Source of the DNA: Halovivax limisalsi
GTDB taxonomy: Archaea; Halobacteriota; Halobacteria; Halobacteriales; Natrialbaceae
Reading direction: 5' to 3'
DNA length: 64,000 nt
Assembly (NCBI RefSeq): GCF_023093535.1
Contig: NZ_CP095757.1
Location: 1,178,001-1,242,000, forward strand
The position numbers were made by a program, and so were the translations under genes. The notes below the pieces were generated by a model. That model saw nothing but the letters and a program-made list of their open reading frames with translations, was not told where the DNA came from and did not search any database. Below, one piece after another: positions 32,283 through 43,000 of this stretch (position 1 is the stretch's first letter; each line of letters begins with the position of its first letter).

Positions 32283-34388
32283 ATGACAGATACCGACGCG
32301 AGCGATCCGATCGAATCGGCCACTGACAACCGGCGACAGTTCTTGCAGGCGATCGGCGTGACGGCAACCTCGAGCGCTCTGGTCGGCGCTGCGGCGGGGA
32401 ACCCGGACGAGAGTGACACTTCCCGCGAGGCTGCGTTTGGGGCGCTGGTCCCCTTGACCCACGGCGTCGCCAGCGGCGACGTGACGGCCAGGACGGCCGT
32501 CCTGTGGGCGCGCACGGCGGAGGAGGCGACGATTCACGCCGCCTCCGTGCCAACTGATGGCGAGAGTGACACCGTCCACGGCCGAACCTCGGTCGACGCG
32601 ACCACCGACTTCACCGGCCACCTCCGACTCGACCGGCTCTCCTCGGGGACGAACTACCGGTACTTCGTGTGGGCGACGGAACCGACTCCCGGGTTCCGGG
32701 CGAGCGAAGCCGTCGACGGCGAGGCGTTGAGCCGGATCGCGAAGCGCGATTCCCCGGACGCGATCGCCGGGGCGCTGCCACAAGCTATCGAAACCGGGAC
32801 GTTCACCACGGCGCCGGCACCGGACGACGCTGCACCGGTCAGCTTCGCCTGGAGCGGCGATACGTGGGGCTACGGCGACGACCCCGTCGAACCGCCGTTT
32901 CCCGGCCTGCGAACCATCGCGGAACGCGAGCCGGATTTCTTCCTCTATCACGGCGATACGATCTACGCCGATGCACGAACGCCCGCGGGGAAGATTACGG
33001 AAAACACCCCGGTGGACGAGGCGCTCGACGTCTACCGCGCGAAGTACAAGGAGATGCGGGACCCGCCTGCGGACGTCGCCGACCGAACCTACCTCCGAGA
33101 ACTGCTCGCCTCGACGTCCGTCTACACGGTGTGGGACGATCACGAGGTGATCAACAACTTCGCGGGCCCGATCGAACCCCTGATGCCGGAGGGTCGGCGA
33201 GCCTTTCGCGAGTACTGGCCGCTCGATCGAGACGACGAGGCCGCGCCCGGCGAATCGAACCGATTCTACGACTCCTTCCGATGGGGGAAACACGTCGAAC
33301 TGTTCGTGATCGACACCCGGCAGTACCGGGATCCGAACGTCGATCTCGACGCGAAAACGCTGCTCGGCGAGGCCCAGCGCACCTGGCTGACGAACGCGCT
33401 CGCCGAGTCCGACGCGACGTGGAAGATCCTGGCCTCGCCCGCCCCGCTCGGCTATCCGTCCGACTCGTGGGCGACGCCGGCCGACAAGACCGGCTACGAG
33501 GGGGAACTGCTCGAGATCATCGAACACGTTCAGACGGACGAGATATCCAACCTGGTTGTCGTCGCCGGCGACGTCCACAAGTCGGTCGTCGGCGCGTACG
33601 ATCCGGACGACGACGGCGCCTTCGAGTTCGTCGAGGCCATCGCCGGGCCGCTCGGGGCGCCCGCCGGCACGCCCGACGACCTCTATCCGCCGCTGAACCC
33701 CACGGAGTTCTTCGCGAAGGGCGAGTACACCAACTTCGGAACGATCGACGTCGACGAGTCGGGCGAGACGCTGACCGTCGGCATCTACGCCGCGGACGGA
33801 ACCGAGCAGTTCTCGACGACGATTCGGACCGACGACATCGACCCTGGCCGCGCTAATCCCGACCGGATAGCGAGCACGTTCGACGCGGACGCCGACGGCT
33901 GGCTCATTTCGCAGAACGGGGGGAGCGACCACCCGATCTACCTCGAATCCGGTGGCAATCCCGGCGGCCACATCAGCGATGAGGGAGCTCGGGGTGGCGT
34001 CACCTGGTACTACCAGGCGCCGTTTAAGTTTCTGGGCGACCGCGAGGCCTTCTACGGCGGAACGCTCTCGTTCGACTGCAAACAGGACGAGATCGACTGG
34101 CAGTTCGACCCGCACCCGACGGAGGGCGGCGACGTCCTGCTCGCCAGCGGCGAGACGAAACTCGTCTACGAGTTCCGCGGTGTCGACGAGCCGGGCATCG
34201 AGTGGGCTACGTTCGAAGCGCCGCTGTCGGCCGACGCCGGGTGGATCGACCTGACGAGCGACGACCCGTACGCCACCGAAGCGCGATTTCGCGAGGTTCT
34301 CGCGAACCTCGAGACGGTGCGCATCCGCGGCGAGTATCGCTCGGGCGACGACAGGAGCTACCTGGACAACGTCGTCCTCTCGAAGTAA
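32283..34388 (+). CDS. phoD: PhoD-like alkaline phosphatase, Tat-exported, laminin-IV-like C-domain
   Basis: 701 residues. The Tat signal is NRRQFLQAIGVTATSSALVG (about 17-36). A PhoD N-domain (about 58-180) precedes the metallophosphatase core: AWSGDTWGYG, YHGDTIYAD, VWDDHEVINN, VIDTRQYRD and VVAGDVHKSVVG. From about residue 535 a beta-sandwich part (FDADADGWLISQNGG, then GGNPGGHISDEG) resembles laminin B/IV domains. It should hydrolyse phosphoesters outside the cell. An AT-rich promoter lies at 32210-32260. Confidence 0.9.
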   Translation: MTDTDASDPIESATDNRRQFLQAIGVTATSSALVGAAAGNPDESDTSREAAFGALVPLTHGVASGDVTARTAVLWARTAEEATIHAASVPTDGESDTVHGRTSVDATTDFTGHLRLDRLSSGTNYRYFVWATEPTPGFRASEAVDGEALSRIAKRDSPDAIAGALPQAIETGTFTTAPAPDDAAPVSFAWSGDTWGYGDDPVEPPFPGLRTIAEREPDFFLYHGDTIYADARTPAGKITENTPVDEALDVYRAKYKEMRDPPADVADRTYLRELLASTSVYTVWDDHEVINNFAGPIEPLMPEGRRAFREYWPLDRDDEAAPGESNRFYDSFRWGKHVELFVIDTRQYRDPNVDLDAKTLLGEAQRTWLTNALAESDATWKILASPAPLGYPSDSWATPADKTGYEGELLEIIEHVQTDEISNLVVVAGDVHKSVVGAYDPDDDGAFEFVEAIAGPLGAPAGTPDDLYPPLNPTEFFAKGEYTNFGTIDVDESGETLTVGIYAADGTEQFSTTIRTDDIDPGRANPDRIASTFDADADGWLISQNGGSDHPIYLESGGNPGGHISDEGARGGVTWYYQAPFKFLGDREAFYGGTLSFDCKQDEIDWQFDPHPTEGGDVLLASGETKLVYEFRGVDEPGIEWATFEAPLSADAGWIDLTSDDPYATEARFREVLANLETVRIRGEYRSGDDRSYLDNVVLSK

Positions 34389-34515
34389 CCGGACTCGCGT
34401 CGGATCAGACCACGAGCGGCCGTCGGCGCCCGCCACGCCCCGACGTGGGTCCCACTTGCGGGTCGGACGCTGCGACCGTGGTCATCACACGCGCCCGATA
34501 GGTCGCTCGCGGCGG

Positions 34516-36690
34516 TCAGTCCCGGCCGGTCCCGCGAGCGACTCCCAGCGACTGGAGCGCCTCGTCGTCGACGGTCGAACACAGGCGGCCGTCGAGCCGG
34601 ACGGTAAATCCGTCGTGTTCGACGAGCGAGGCGACCTCCGCCCTGGTGATCGGCAGCGGCTGGTCGGCGTCCGCGCCGACCAGCCAGTAGCCGTCGTGGT
34701 TACACTCCTCGATGACGCGACCGACGACGCCCTCCGTGCCGAGCGGCTTGACCGCCGCGCCCTGCCTGACGACGTCGGTCGGGTAACAGCAGACGGTGAA
34801 GTCGTAGCGGTCCGGTCCGGCCGCGGTGACGTCGAACACGACGGGGGACTTGCTCACGCGGCGAACGACCGTCACGGACGCCTCGCCGTCGAATCGGACG
34901 TCGACCTCGCGGTCGACGCAGGCGGTGTACACGGCGTCGGCGACCGAGAAGCCTTCGAGCAGCTGCGCGAGTACGCCCCAGACGGTCGTCCGATCCGGCG
35001 CGTCGGAGGTGAGCGCCACGGCGATCGCACCCGCGTCGATCAGCGCCTCGCCATCGGTCTCTGGCGCGGCGCCGGCGAGCCAGACGACCGGCGCGCCGAC
35101 GTCCGAGACCGCTTCGAACGCGAGCGTGCGGTCGGGACAGCGGATCCCGTCAGCGGTCGCCGGCAGGTCGATGTACAGGGCGGTTCCGTCGGCGACGAAC
35201 GCGTCCCGGAGCGTCGACGCCGACGGTCCCTCGAGCACTACCACGTCGGTATCGTGATGGTTGCGATCGGCGAACCGGCGGAAGGCCGCCGCCCGCCCCG
35301 GATCGGCCGTCGCGAGCGTGAGCCGCGCGCGCTCCGGGGGCGGTCGTTCGACGGTTCGCGCTCGCTCCATCGCCTCCGGACGCAGTCGGCAGGTTCCGGG
35401 AACCCGCGCCGAGAACGTGTGGGCCGTCAGGAGCGCGTTCGGCCGACGCCGCCCGCCACCGCCCCGTTCGTCGACCGGCGTCGCTTCGCCCGCCGAACCG
35501 TCGTCGGTCCGCCCGGTCTCGATCGGCAGCCCCTCGTCTCCGGGGGCGTTGCCCCCGTCCGTTCCCGACGGGGTCGTCGGCGGAACGGCCGACGGCGACC
35601 GGGCGACATCGATGCGGGCGAGTTCGTGTAACAGCGGCGGCAGCACCGACACGTCGGCGGGATCGGGGCGCAGGACGGCTCGCTTCGGCCAGCGCGCACG
35701 AAACGGCGCGAGCACGTCGCCCGGCACCTCGAGGTACTCCAGCAACTGGTCGGCCGGCGACAGGTCGTACAGGTTCGGCGGGTAGAACGGGAGTTCCCCC
35801 GCGAGCTGGTCGTACTCGGCGCTCGCCATCGGCTGGTAGCCGGCCTCGCGTACCAGCGAATCGAGCAGCAGACACCGTCCGAGCAGGTCGGCCACGCGCT
35901 CCGACAGGCTCGCTCGCTTCGTCTCGAGCGGTTCGACGTGGCCGTTCTCGAGGACGAGCTCTGGCGCGTCACCCGCGCGAAGGTCCGCTCCGAGGTAGAA
36001 GGCGAGCGGCGCTACCCGGTAGCAGTGCCCGTAGGTCGCCGGAATGTGAATCTCGATCCCCGTCTCCGGCGCCCGGAGGTCCGCCGGCACGTCCAGCCGA
36101 TCGCCCCGCTCGATCGCCGGCGGGTGCTGTCTGATCGTCGGCCAGGACCGCTCGCAGGTGAACTCCTTGATCGACGAGGCGAGGTACGGGAGGGCTTCGA
36201 GGAGCGCCTCCGGGTCGTCGGGGACCGTGATCGTCCCCGTCGGGTGCGACCGCAGCGAGCGCGCGCCGATGGCAACCCGCGTCTCCTCGTCGAATCGCAA
36301 TTCGACGATCGACCGGCCCGCGCCCTCGAGGTACTCCTCCGCCGTGACCGCCGCGTCCTCGATCCGGAGGTGGAGCTTCACGGCCCCGGTGATCGAGGCG
36401 TGGTAGGTCCCGCGCGGCAGGTCGGCGAGCCCGTCCGCGATGACGCCGACCTGGTTGCCGTCCTCGTCCCAGATCGTCTGCCCGAACGTTTCCCGCAAGC
36501 GCAACTGCGAGACGGTGACCGAGACCGCCTCGTCGACGGGAAAGAGGAAGACGTCCGAGAGCGCGGGCTCGAGCGCGGGCTCCCGATCGAGCTCGATCGT
36601 CACCTCGGCGCCTTCGATATCGTCCCCGACGCGGACGGTCGGGCCCTCCCGTTCGATCGAAACCGGTGACCGAGGACTCCCGCCTGCCAT
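34516..36690 (-). CDS. Large haloarchaeal protein with inactive CHAT-like C-domain
   Basis: 724 residues from the ATG at 36690. The N-terminal half is beta-rich without recognised motifs, and a Gly/Asp-rich linker sits near residues 390-430. Residues about 520-620 read ALYIDLPATADGIRCPDRTL, VVWLAGAAPETDGEALIDAG and LLEGFSVADAVYTA. This follows the shape of haloarchaeal CHAT (caspase-like) proteins, but the catalytic His and Cys positions appear replaced (YIDL instead of YIGH; LAGA instead of LNAC). The partner and role are unknown. Confidence 0.5.
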   Translation of the reverse strand: MAGGSPRSPVSIEREGPTVRVGDDIEGAEVTIELDREPALEPALSDVFLFPVDEAVSVTVSQLRLRETFGQTIWDEDGNQVGVIADGLADLPRGTYHASITGAVKLHLRIEDAAVTAEEYLEGAGRSIVELRFDEETRVAIGARSLRSHPTGTITVPDDPEALLEALPYLASSIKEFTCERSWPTIRQHPPAIERGDRLDVPADLRAPETGIEIHIPATYGHCYRVAPLAFYLGADLRAGDAPELVLENGHVEPLETKRASLSERVADLLGRCLLLDSLVREAGYQPMASAEYDQLAGELPFYPPNLYDLSPADQLLEYLEVPGDVLAPFRARWPKRAVLRPDPADVSVLPPLLHELARIDVARSPSAVPPTTPSGTDGGNAPGDEGLPIETGRTDDGSAGEATPVDERGGGGRRRPNALLTAHTFSARVPGTCRLRPEAMERARTVERPPPERARLTLATADPGRAAAFRRFADRNHHDTDVVVLEGPSASTLRDAFVADGTALYIDLPATADGIRCPDRTLAFEAVSDVGAPVVWLAGAAPETDGEALIDAGAIAVALTSDAPDRTTVWGVLAQLLEGFSVADAVYTACVDREVDVRFDGEASVTVVRRVSKSPVVFDVTAAGPDRYDFTVCCYPTDVVRQGAAVKPLGTEGVVGRVIEECNHDGYWLVGADADQPLPITRAEVASLVEHDGFTVRLDGRLCSTVDDEALQSLGVARGTGRD

Positions 36691-36791
36691 TTCCGCTACT
36701 GTTTTTTCAACTCGAATAAACCAGTACCGAATTTGGGCGAGCGACGATCCCGCTGCGCCCGTCAAATCGGCCCTCCCGCAACGTGGGGCGC

Positions 36792-38996
36792 TCAGCTCGG
36801 TCCGGCTCCGTCGTCTCGCTCGCGACGACCCGGTGGGGGGTCGACGACCCGCTCGACCGAGAGCGCCGACAGCGGGATGCGCCGGGCGTCTGTTTCGTCC
36901 GCGAGCACGTCGAGCAGGCCGGTCCGATCGCGGCCATCGCTCGCGTCGACGACGAGCACGTCGGCCTCGGTCCTCGCCAGCCGGCTCGAGGCCTCGCGGG
37001 TCGCGGCCGTCGGACTGCCGTCGGCGACGTTCGCCCGGCCGTCGCTGACGACGACCACGCGGCTCGCCGGGGCGTCGGCCCGCTCGACCAGGCGGACCGC
37101 CGCGTCGAGGCCGGACGGCAGCGGCGTTCGATCGCCGGTCGGGAGTTCCTTCAGGTGCCGGGCCGCGAGCGTCACGCTGTCGGTCGGCGCGAGGACGACG
37201 TCGGCCGACTCGCCCGCGACGGCGACGAACGCCACCTCGTCGCGGCGCTCGTACGCGTCCCGGAGCAGCGACATGACCGTCCCCTTCGCCGCCTCCATCG
37301 CCGCGCGCATCGAGGCGCTGGCGTCGACGACGAAGACGAGGAGCGTCCCGGCGCTCGCGCGACGCACGGTGGTGCGAAGGTCGTCGACGTCGAGGGCCGT
37401 GCGTCCCTCCGTCGCGGCCGCCCGGATCGACGCCGCCGCGTCGACCGACTCGCCGTCCGACGGGTGCTTCGTTCGCACTCGTGCGCCGCGCCCCGTTACC
37501 GACGGGTTCGTGCGGGCGCTGACCCCGCCTCCCGACACGTCCGAGTCCGCGTCGACGGCCTCGACGGGCGGACGGTCGGCCTCGCCGATCCCGGCCCGAC
37601 GCTGCCCGGGGACCAGCGGCGTCGCGGGTGCTGTGTCATCGTCGCCGGAAGCCGTCCCTTCGTCGTGCCGATCGTCCCGGTCGGCCGATGGTTCGCGATC
37701 CGATCCGGCCGATCTATCTGCGGTCTCGTCGGCGGGGTCGGATCCCGATTCACCCCCGCGGCGACCGCCGCCGCTCTTCGCCTCTCTGCCGCCGCGTTCG
37801 GTTCCATCCTCGTCGGCCGATCCGTCGCCACCGTCGCGGTCGCTCCGATCGTCCCCGCCACCGTCACTGGTCCCCTCGCCGTCGTCGCGTTCACTCCGAT
37901 CTTCCTCGGCGTCGCGCTCGGGTTGCTCTCCGCCATCGCGGCGATCGCCATCGCCACCCCGGTCGTCGAAGTGCTCGTCGAGGACGTCCTCGAGGTCTGG
38001 CGCGTCGTCGAAGGGTCGACTCTGCAGCCGGTGGGGCAGCGCGAGGCGCGCGCCCGCTTTCAGGTCCGGCTCGATCACTCGTCGGCGCCCGTCGAGGGCC
38101 GCGAGCGTCCGGGCGGTGCGGGCGATCGCGATGTCACCACGGTGCCCGTCGACGTCCGCGTCGAGGCAGAGTTCGGCGATGTCGCGGGTCCACTCGGCGG
38201 GAAGGTCGACCTCGGGCAGGCGCTGGCGAGCCTCCCGGATCCGCGCCTCGACGGCGGCCGTCTCGTCCTCGTAGGCCCGCGCGAACGCGGTCGGGTCGGC
38301 GTCGCGATCGAGTGCGCGGTCGACGATCTCGACGCGATCGGCGACGTCGCGACAGCCGACGACGGTGGCCTGGAGCGCGAAGCGATCCCGGAGTTGCGGG
38401 CGCAACTCGCCCTCCTCGGGGTTCATCGTCCCGACGAGGGTGAAGTCGGCGGGGTGCGCGACGCTCACCCCGTCGCGTTCGACGCGGTTGCGGCCGCTCG
38501 CGGCCGCGTCGAGCAGGACGTCGACCAGGTGATCGTCGAGGAGGTTGACCTCGTCCACGTAGAGGAAACCCCGATTCGCGCGAGCGAGGAGGCCGGGATC
38601 GAACCCCGTCTCGCCGTCGAGGGCGTCGGAAATGGAGAGGGTGCCGACGACGCGCTCGCGGGTCGCGCCGAGCGGGAGCGTCACCAGGGGAACCGTGCGC
38701 TGCTCGACCGGCAGGTCGCCGACGTCGCGCGACCGACAGTCCGCACACTGGCGTCCGGGCTCGTCGGGCGGACAGCCGTAGGGGCAGTCCGCGACCGCGC
38801 GCTGGGCCGGCAGACACTCGACCAGCCCGCGGACGGCCGTCGACTTCGCGGTTCCCTTCTCGCCCCGGACGAGCAGCCCGTCGAGCGCGTCGTTCACCGC
38901 GACGGCCTGCAACGCCCGTTTCAGCTCCGCCTGCCCGACGATCGCCGGGAACGGGGTGGTCGCAGACGCGTCCCGATCGGCGGAATATGAAACCAT
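36792..38996 (-). CDS. ChlI/ChlD-type chelatase subunit (AAA+ and VWA domains)
   Basis: 734 residues from the ATG at 38996. AAA+ part: Walker A GEKGTAKST (45-53), Walker B FLYVDEVNLLDD (144-155) and NPEEGELRPQLRDRF. An insert with four cysteines (Cys71, 75, 84, 87) may bind zinc. Residues about 350-500 form a very acidic linker. The C-terminal VWA domain has the MIDAS start VFVVDASASM (near 550). It corresponds to a fused BchI/BchD that powers CobN cobaltochelatase. It is divergent from the cobN side. Confidence 0.9.
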   Translation of the reverse strand: MVSYSADRDASATTPFPAIVGQAELKRALQAVAVNDALDGLLVRGEKGTAKSTAVRGLVECLPAQRAVADCPYGCPPDEPGRQCADCRSRDVGDLPVEQRTVPLVTLPLGATRERVVGTLSISDALDGETGFDPGLLARANRGFLYVDEVNLLDDHLVDVLLDAAASGRNRVERDGVSVAHPADFTLVGTMNPEEGELRPQLRDRFALQATVVGCRDVADRVEIVDRALDRDADPTAFARAYEDETAAVEARIREARQRLPEVDLPAEWTRDIAELCLDADVDGHRGDIAIARTARTLAALDGRRRVIEPDLKAGARLALPHRLQSRPFDDAPDLEDVLDEHFDDRGGDGDRRDGGEQPERDAEEDRSERDDGEGTSDGGGDDRSDRDGGDGSADEDGTERGGREAKSGGGRRGGESGSDPADETADRSAGSDREPSADRDDRHDEGTASGDDDTAPATPLVPGQRRAGIGEADRPPVEAVDADSDVSGGGVSARTNPSVTGRGARVRTKHPSDGESVDAAASIRAAATEGRTALDVDDLRTTVRRASAGTLLVFVVDASASMRAAMEAAKGTVMSLLRDAYERRDEVAFVAVAGESADVVLAPTDSVTLAARHLKELPTGDRTPLPSGLDAAVRLVERADAPASRVVVVSDGRANVADGSPTAATREASSRLARTEADVLVVDASDGRDRTGLLDVLADETDARRIPLSALSVERVVDPPPGRRERDDGAGPS

Positions 38997-39002
38997 ATTT
39001 TC

Positions 39003-39014
39003 GGTAATACAACA
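39003..39014 (-). promoter_or_regulatory. Motif shared with the cbi operon promoter
   Basis: On the minus strand this reads TGTTGTATTACC, ending 6 nt before the chelatase start. The identical 12 bases occur at 22794-22805 upstream of cbiT, and the core GTATTAC recurs before cobN. A common regulator of cobalamin genes could bind it; the differing distances to the start codons weaken the case. Confidence 0.35.
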
Positions 39015-39240
39015 CGGGTTTATGAAAGTGCTGACCCGACGCTGCGAGCCGCGATGCACGACCCCGTGGTCGGCTCGGATCGCGACCGTCGTGCGGGACA
39101 GCGCGGACGGCTCGGGCCGCGGCCATCGAAGCGGAACCCCGCGCCCGTTGTTCGGGGCATGTCGGTCGGATTCGGACCGAACGCCACGCCCTCCCCGACC
39201 AAAATACTAATATATGATATCTATTGACAATCGGAACTGG

Positions 39241-39864
39241 ATGTCGCGAAACAACACAGCAATCGACAGGCGATCGGTGCTGAAACGGCTCGGCGCGACG
39301 GGAACGGCCGCGACGGCCCTCGGGGCGGCCAGCGCATCGAGCGCCGCGGCCCCTGCGACGCGGGGCAGTGTTCGACCGCTGCCCGTCGAGCGTCTCGACG
39401 TCGAACGGATCTACGAGGCGGTTGCCGGGCAGTTACTGACGGAGCTGTTCGACGCAGGGTTGATCGACGCCGCGTCCGCATCCGCCCTCGACACGGACGT
39501 CGCGGCCGTCCGCGGCGGGCGAGCGGGTCGGGGCACGTTCGGCCTGTACATCGACGACGCCGTCGGTGAACGGAGCCTGCTCGCGACGAAGACACCGACC
39601 GACGGGGGCGTCCTGACACTCTACGTCCAGCCCGAACGCGACCTCTCGTACGCCACGCTTGAACCGGAGGAGGGCGACGATACGCTACTGTATGCGCCGG
39701 GCCAGGCTCCCGAACGAGTGTCCGCCGGGACCTCGAGTTCGTGCCCGGGGTGTACGTGTTACCCGAACTTTCCCTGCAACGATCGCGGCGGCGGGAGGAT
39801 GGAGGTCTGCTGGGTCGAATCCACCGGCGGGCTCCCGTGCGTCGAGGTGACGGGTTGCTGCTAG
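39241..39864 (+). CDS. Tat-exported cysteine-rich peptide precursor
   Basis: 207 residues from the ATG at 39241; an in-frame ATG at 39214 adds nine residues. The Tat signal is DRRSVLKRLGATGTAATALG (about 9-28). A middle domain of about 120 residues has no Cys. The last 42 residues carry eight Cys (CPGCTC, FPC, EVC, LPC, GCC). This layout recalls halocin C8-type precursors, where a Cys-rich C-terminal peptide is released, but no sequence match is claimed. It lies between the chelatase and cobN, so metal binding is an alternative. Confidence 0.6.
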   Translation: MSRNNTAIDRRSVLKRLGATGTAATALGAASASSAAAPATRGSVRPLPVERLDVERIYEAVAGQLLTELFDAGLIDAASASALDTDVAAVRGGRAGRGTFGLYIDDAVGERSLLATKTPTDGGVLTLYVQPERDLSYATLEPEEGDDTLLYAPGQAPERVSAGTSSSCPGCTCYPNFPCNDRGGGRMEVCWVESTGGLPCVEVTGCC

Positions 39865-40018
39865 GCGCTCGCGACGGTCGAGTTCGGTAGCGACCCGCGC
39901 AACCGAACCGCCGGTGGGAGCTGTCCGCCGATTGGGTTGGCGCGACGACCGGACCCGCTCGCGCGGTCGCACGCCGCCGGGCGTCCGTTCCCCTTCGATA
40001 CCTTTTTGTCGCGGGGTA

Positions 40019-40033
40019 TTACAAATACACTTT
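40019..40033 (+). promoter_or_regulatory. Shared cob-region promoter motif at cobN
   Basis: TTACAAATACACTTT ends 25 nt before the cobN ATG and is preceded by GGGGTA, giving GGTATTAC as well. It matches the cbtB element at 14 of 15 positions at nearly the same distance from the start. Confidence 0.4.
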
Positions 40034-40058
40034 AGCTAATCCAATAGCAGTTTACAAC

Positions 40059-43000
40059 ATGTCTGCACGGATCGGGATCTACACGGCGACGGAGAACGAA
40101 CTCGGGGCGATCCAGCGTGCGGCCGAGCGGCTCGGGGACGACGTCGACCTCGTCGTGCGCTCGGCGTCGGACCTCGAAGACGAGGCCGACGTCGAGGCGT
40201 TCGTCGACGAGGTGCGCGGGGCGACGGCGGCGGTCTTCTGGCTCCACGGGGCCGAAGAGAGCATGCCCGGCTACGACTACGCGGTCGGCGAACTCGCCGA
40301 CGAGCGAGTCCCGCTGCTCGTCAAGTCGACGGGTGACGCCTTCGCCATCGAGGACACCACCGTGAGGACGGACCACCGCGAGACCGTCTACGACTACCTC
40401 GAGAAGGGCGGCACGGTCAACGTCGAGCACTGCTGTCGATTCCTCGCGAACGAGTACGCGGGAGCGGACCTGAACGCCCAGGCGCCGGTCGAACTGCCGA
40501 CGGAGGGCGTCTACCACCCCGACCACCCGGGAATCGGGTACGAGGCGCTGCGCGAGACGCACGACCCGGACCGGCCGACCGTCGGCGTCTGGTTCTACGA
40601 GTCCCACTGGACCCACGCCAACACGCGCTACGTCGACGCGCTCGTCCGGGCGCTCGAAGCGTGGGGCGTGAACGTCCTGCCGGCCTTTTGCAACCCGGCG
40701 ACCGACGAGGCGGGCCAGGAGAACGCCGAGTGGGTTGCCCGCAACTGGTTCAGCGATGCGGACGGGCCGGTCGTCGACGCCGTGGTGAGTTCCTTCATGT
40801 TCTCGCTCGGGATGAGCGAGCGCGGCCGATCGGCGAGCGACGAGGGCGGGACCGAGGAGATCTTCCTCCGCGAACTCGGCGTCCCCGTCCTGCAGGCGAT
40901 CACGACGATGCGCTCGCGCTCGCGCTACGCCAACAGCGACACCGGCGTGATGGGCTTCGAACTCGCGCTCTCGGTCGCGCTGCCGGAGTTCGACGGCGCC
41001 GTGATCACCCACCCCATAAGCGGGAAAGAACGCACCGAGGACGCGGCCGGGATCGGCACCGCTCCGAAGCAGCACTTCCCGATCGAGGATCGGATCGACC
41101 ACGTCGCGAGCCTCGCGGTCAACTGGGCGCAGCTTCGCCACACGCCCAACGACGCGAAGCGGGTCGCCGTCGTGTTGCACAACTACCCGCCGAGCGACGA
41201 CGGCATCGGCACCGCCTTCGGCCTCGACACGCCCGCGAGCGCGAGCAACCTCCTCGCGGAACTCGACGCCCGCGGCTACGACGTCGGGGATCGCCCCGCG
41301 GACGGGCGGGAACTGATCGATTCGCTGACCGCCCAGCTCACCCTCGACGACCGCTGGGTCGCGCCCGAGGACGTCCGTCGGCTGAGCGTCGACACCGTCT
41401 CTCCCGAACGCTACGCCGAGTGGTTCGAGGCAGCCGACGCGGACTTCCGCGAGCACGTCCTCGAGGAGTGGGGCGACCCGCCGGAGCGGCCGTTCGCGAT
41501 CCCTGGCGTCGAGTGCGGGAACGTCCTCGTGACGGTCCAGCCCCCGCGCGGGTTCGGCATGGATCCCTCGAAAGTCTACCACGACTCGGACCTCCAGCCG
41601 CCCCACGACTACTACGCCTTCTACGCCTGGCTGCGCGAGGAGTTCGACGCCGACGCGGTCGTCCACCTGGGCACTCACGGCAGCCTCGAGTGGCTCCCCG
41701 GCAAGACCGTCGGCCTCGACGCCGCGAGCGCGCCCGACGCCCTCATCGCCGACCTGCCGAACGTCTACCCCTACATCGTCAACAACCCCGGCGAGGGGAC
41801 CCAGGCCAAGCGCCGCTCCTACGCCGCGATCGTCGATTACCTCACGCCCGTCATGCGATCGGCCGGCACGTACGACGACCTCGCCGAACTCGAGGAACTC
41901 GCGAATCAGTACCGCGAGGCCGGGATGGAGGACGCCCGCGCGGACGACGGCGAGCACCTCGAGACGCTGATTCGGGAGCAAGTGGCGGAACTGGACCTCG
42001 CGGTCGAATTGGGTATCGAGGGGACGATAGACGAACAGGCCGACGTTCGCGGACCGGCCGAGGCCGGCTCGACGCTCGCCGAGGGCGACGTGGCTGGCGA
42101 CCGGGTCGAGATCGAAGAACTCGTCGGGCGCATCCACGCGTACCTCACCGACGTCAAGACCACCCAGATCCGGATGGGACTGCACACGATGGGCGAACCG
42201 CCCGCGGGAGAGCGGCTGGTCGAGTACCTCGTCGCGCTCACCCGGCTCGAGAACCCCGGCGCGCCAAGCCTGCGCGAGAGCGTGGCGGGCGTCCTCGGCG
42301 TCGACTACGAGACGATGCTCGACTCGCCGGGCGCGTACGAGGAGACCCTCGGGATGACCTACGCCGAAGCCGCGGACGAGGTCTACGAGACCAGCGTCGA
42401 CCTGATCGAGACGCTCGCCGACCACGACTTCGACGTGCCCGAGTCCGAACGCGACGCGGCTCCGGGGGACGAAGTGAACACCAACCTGCTCGTCGTCGAC
42501 CTCGAGCCGATCGGCGATGCCCGAGCGAAATCGGGCGCCCACGACGATCTGCGCGAAGTCCTCGCGTACATCTGCGAGGAGGCCCGGCCCCGCGTGAAGG
42601 CGTCCGAGGACGAGATCCCGAGAACGGCGGACGCGCTCGCGGGCGAGTACGTCCCGCCCGGCGGCTCGGGCGCGCCGACCCGCGGCGGCGTCGACCTGCT
42701 CCCGACGGCGCGGAACTTCTACACGCTTGATCCGCGGAAGGTGCCCGCCAAACCGGCCTGGAAGGTCGGTCGTGAAGTTGCCGAGGGCGTGCTCGAACGT
42801 CACCGGGACGAGCGCGGCGAGTATCCCGAGGAGATCGGCGTGGTCGCCTGGGGCACCCCGACCGTCCGCACCCGCGGGGAGACCATCGCGCAGGTACTGG
42901 CCATGATGGGGGTCGAGCCACAGTGGACCGACGCCGGGCGAATCGACGACGTCGAGCCGATCCCGCTCGACGAGCTAGACCGTCCCAGAATCGACGTGAC

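Noticed and set aside
40032-42803. 923-codon minus-strand frame
   Set aside because: It is fully antisense to cobN, which has complete family motifs.
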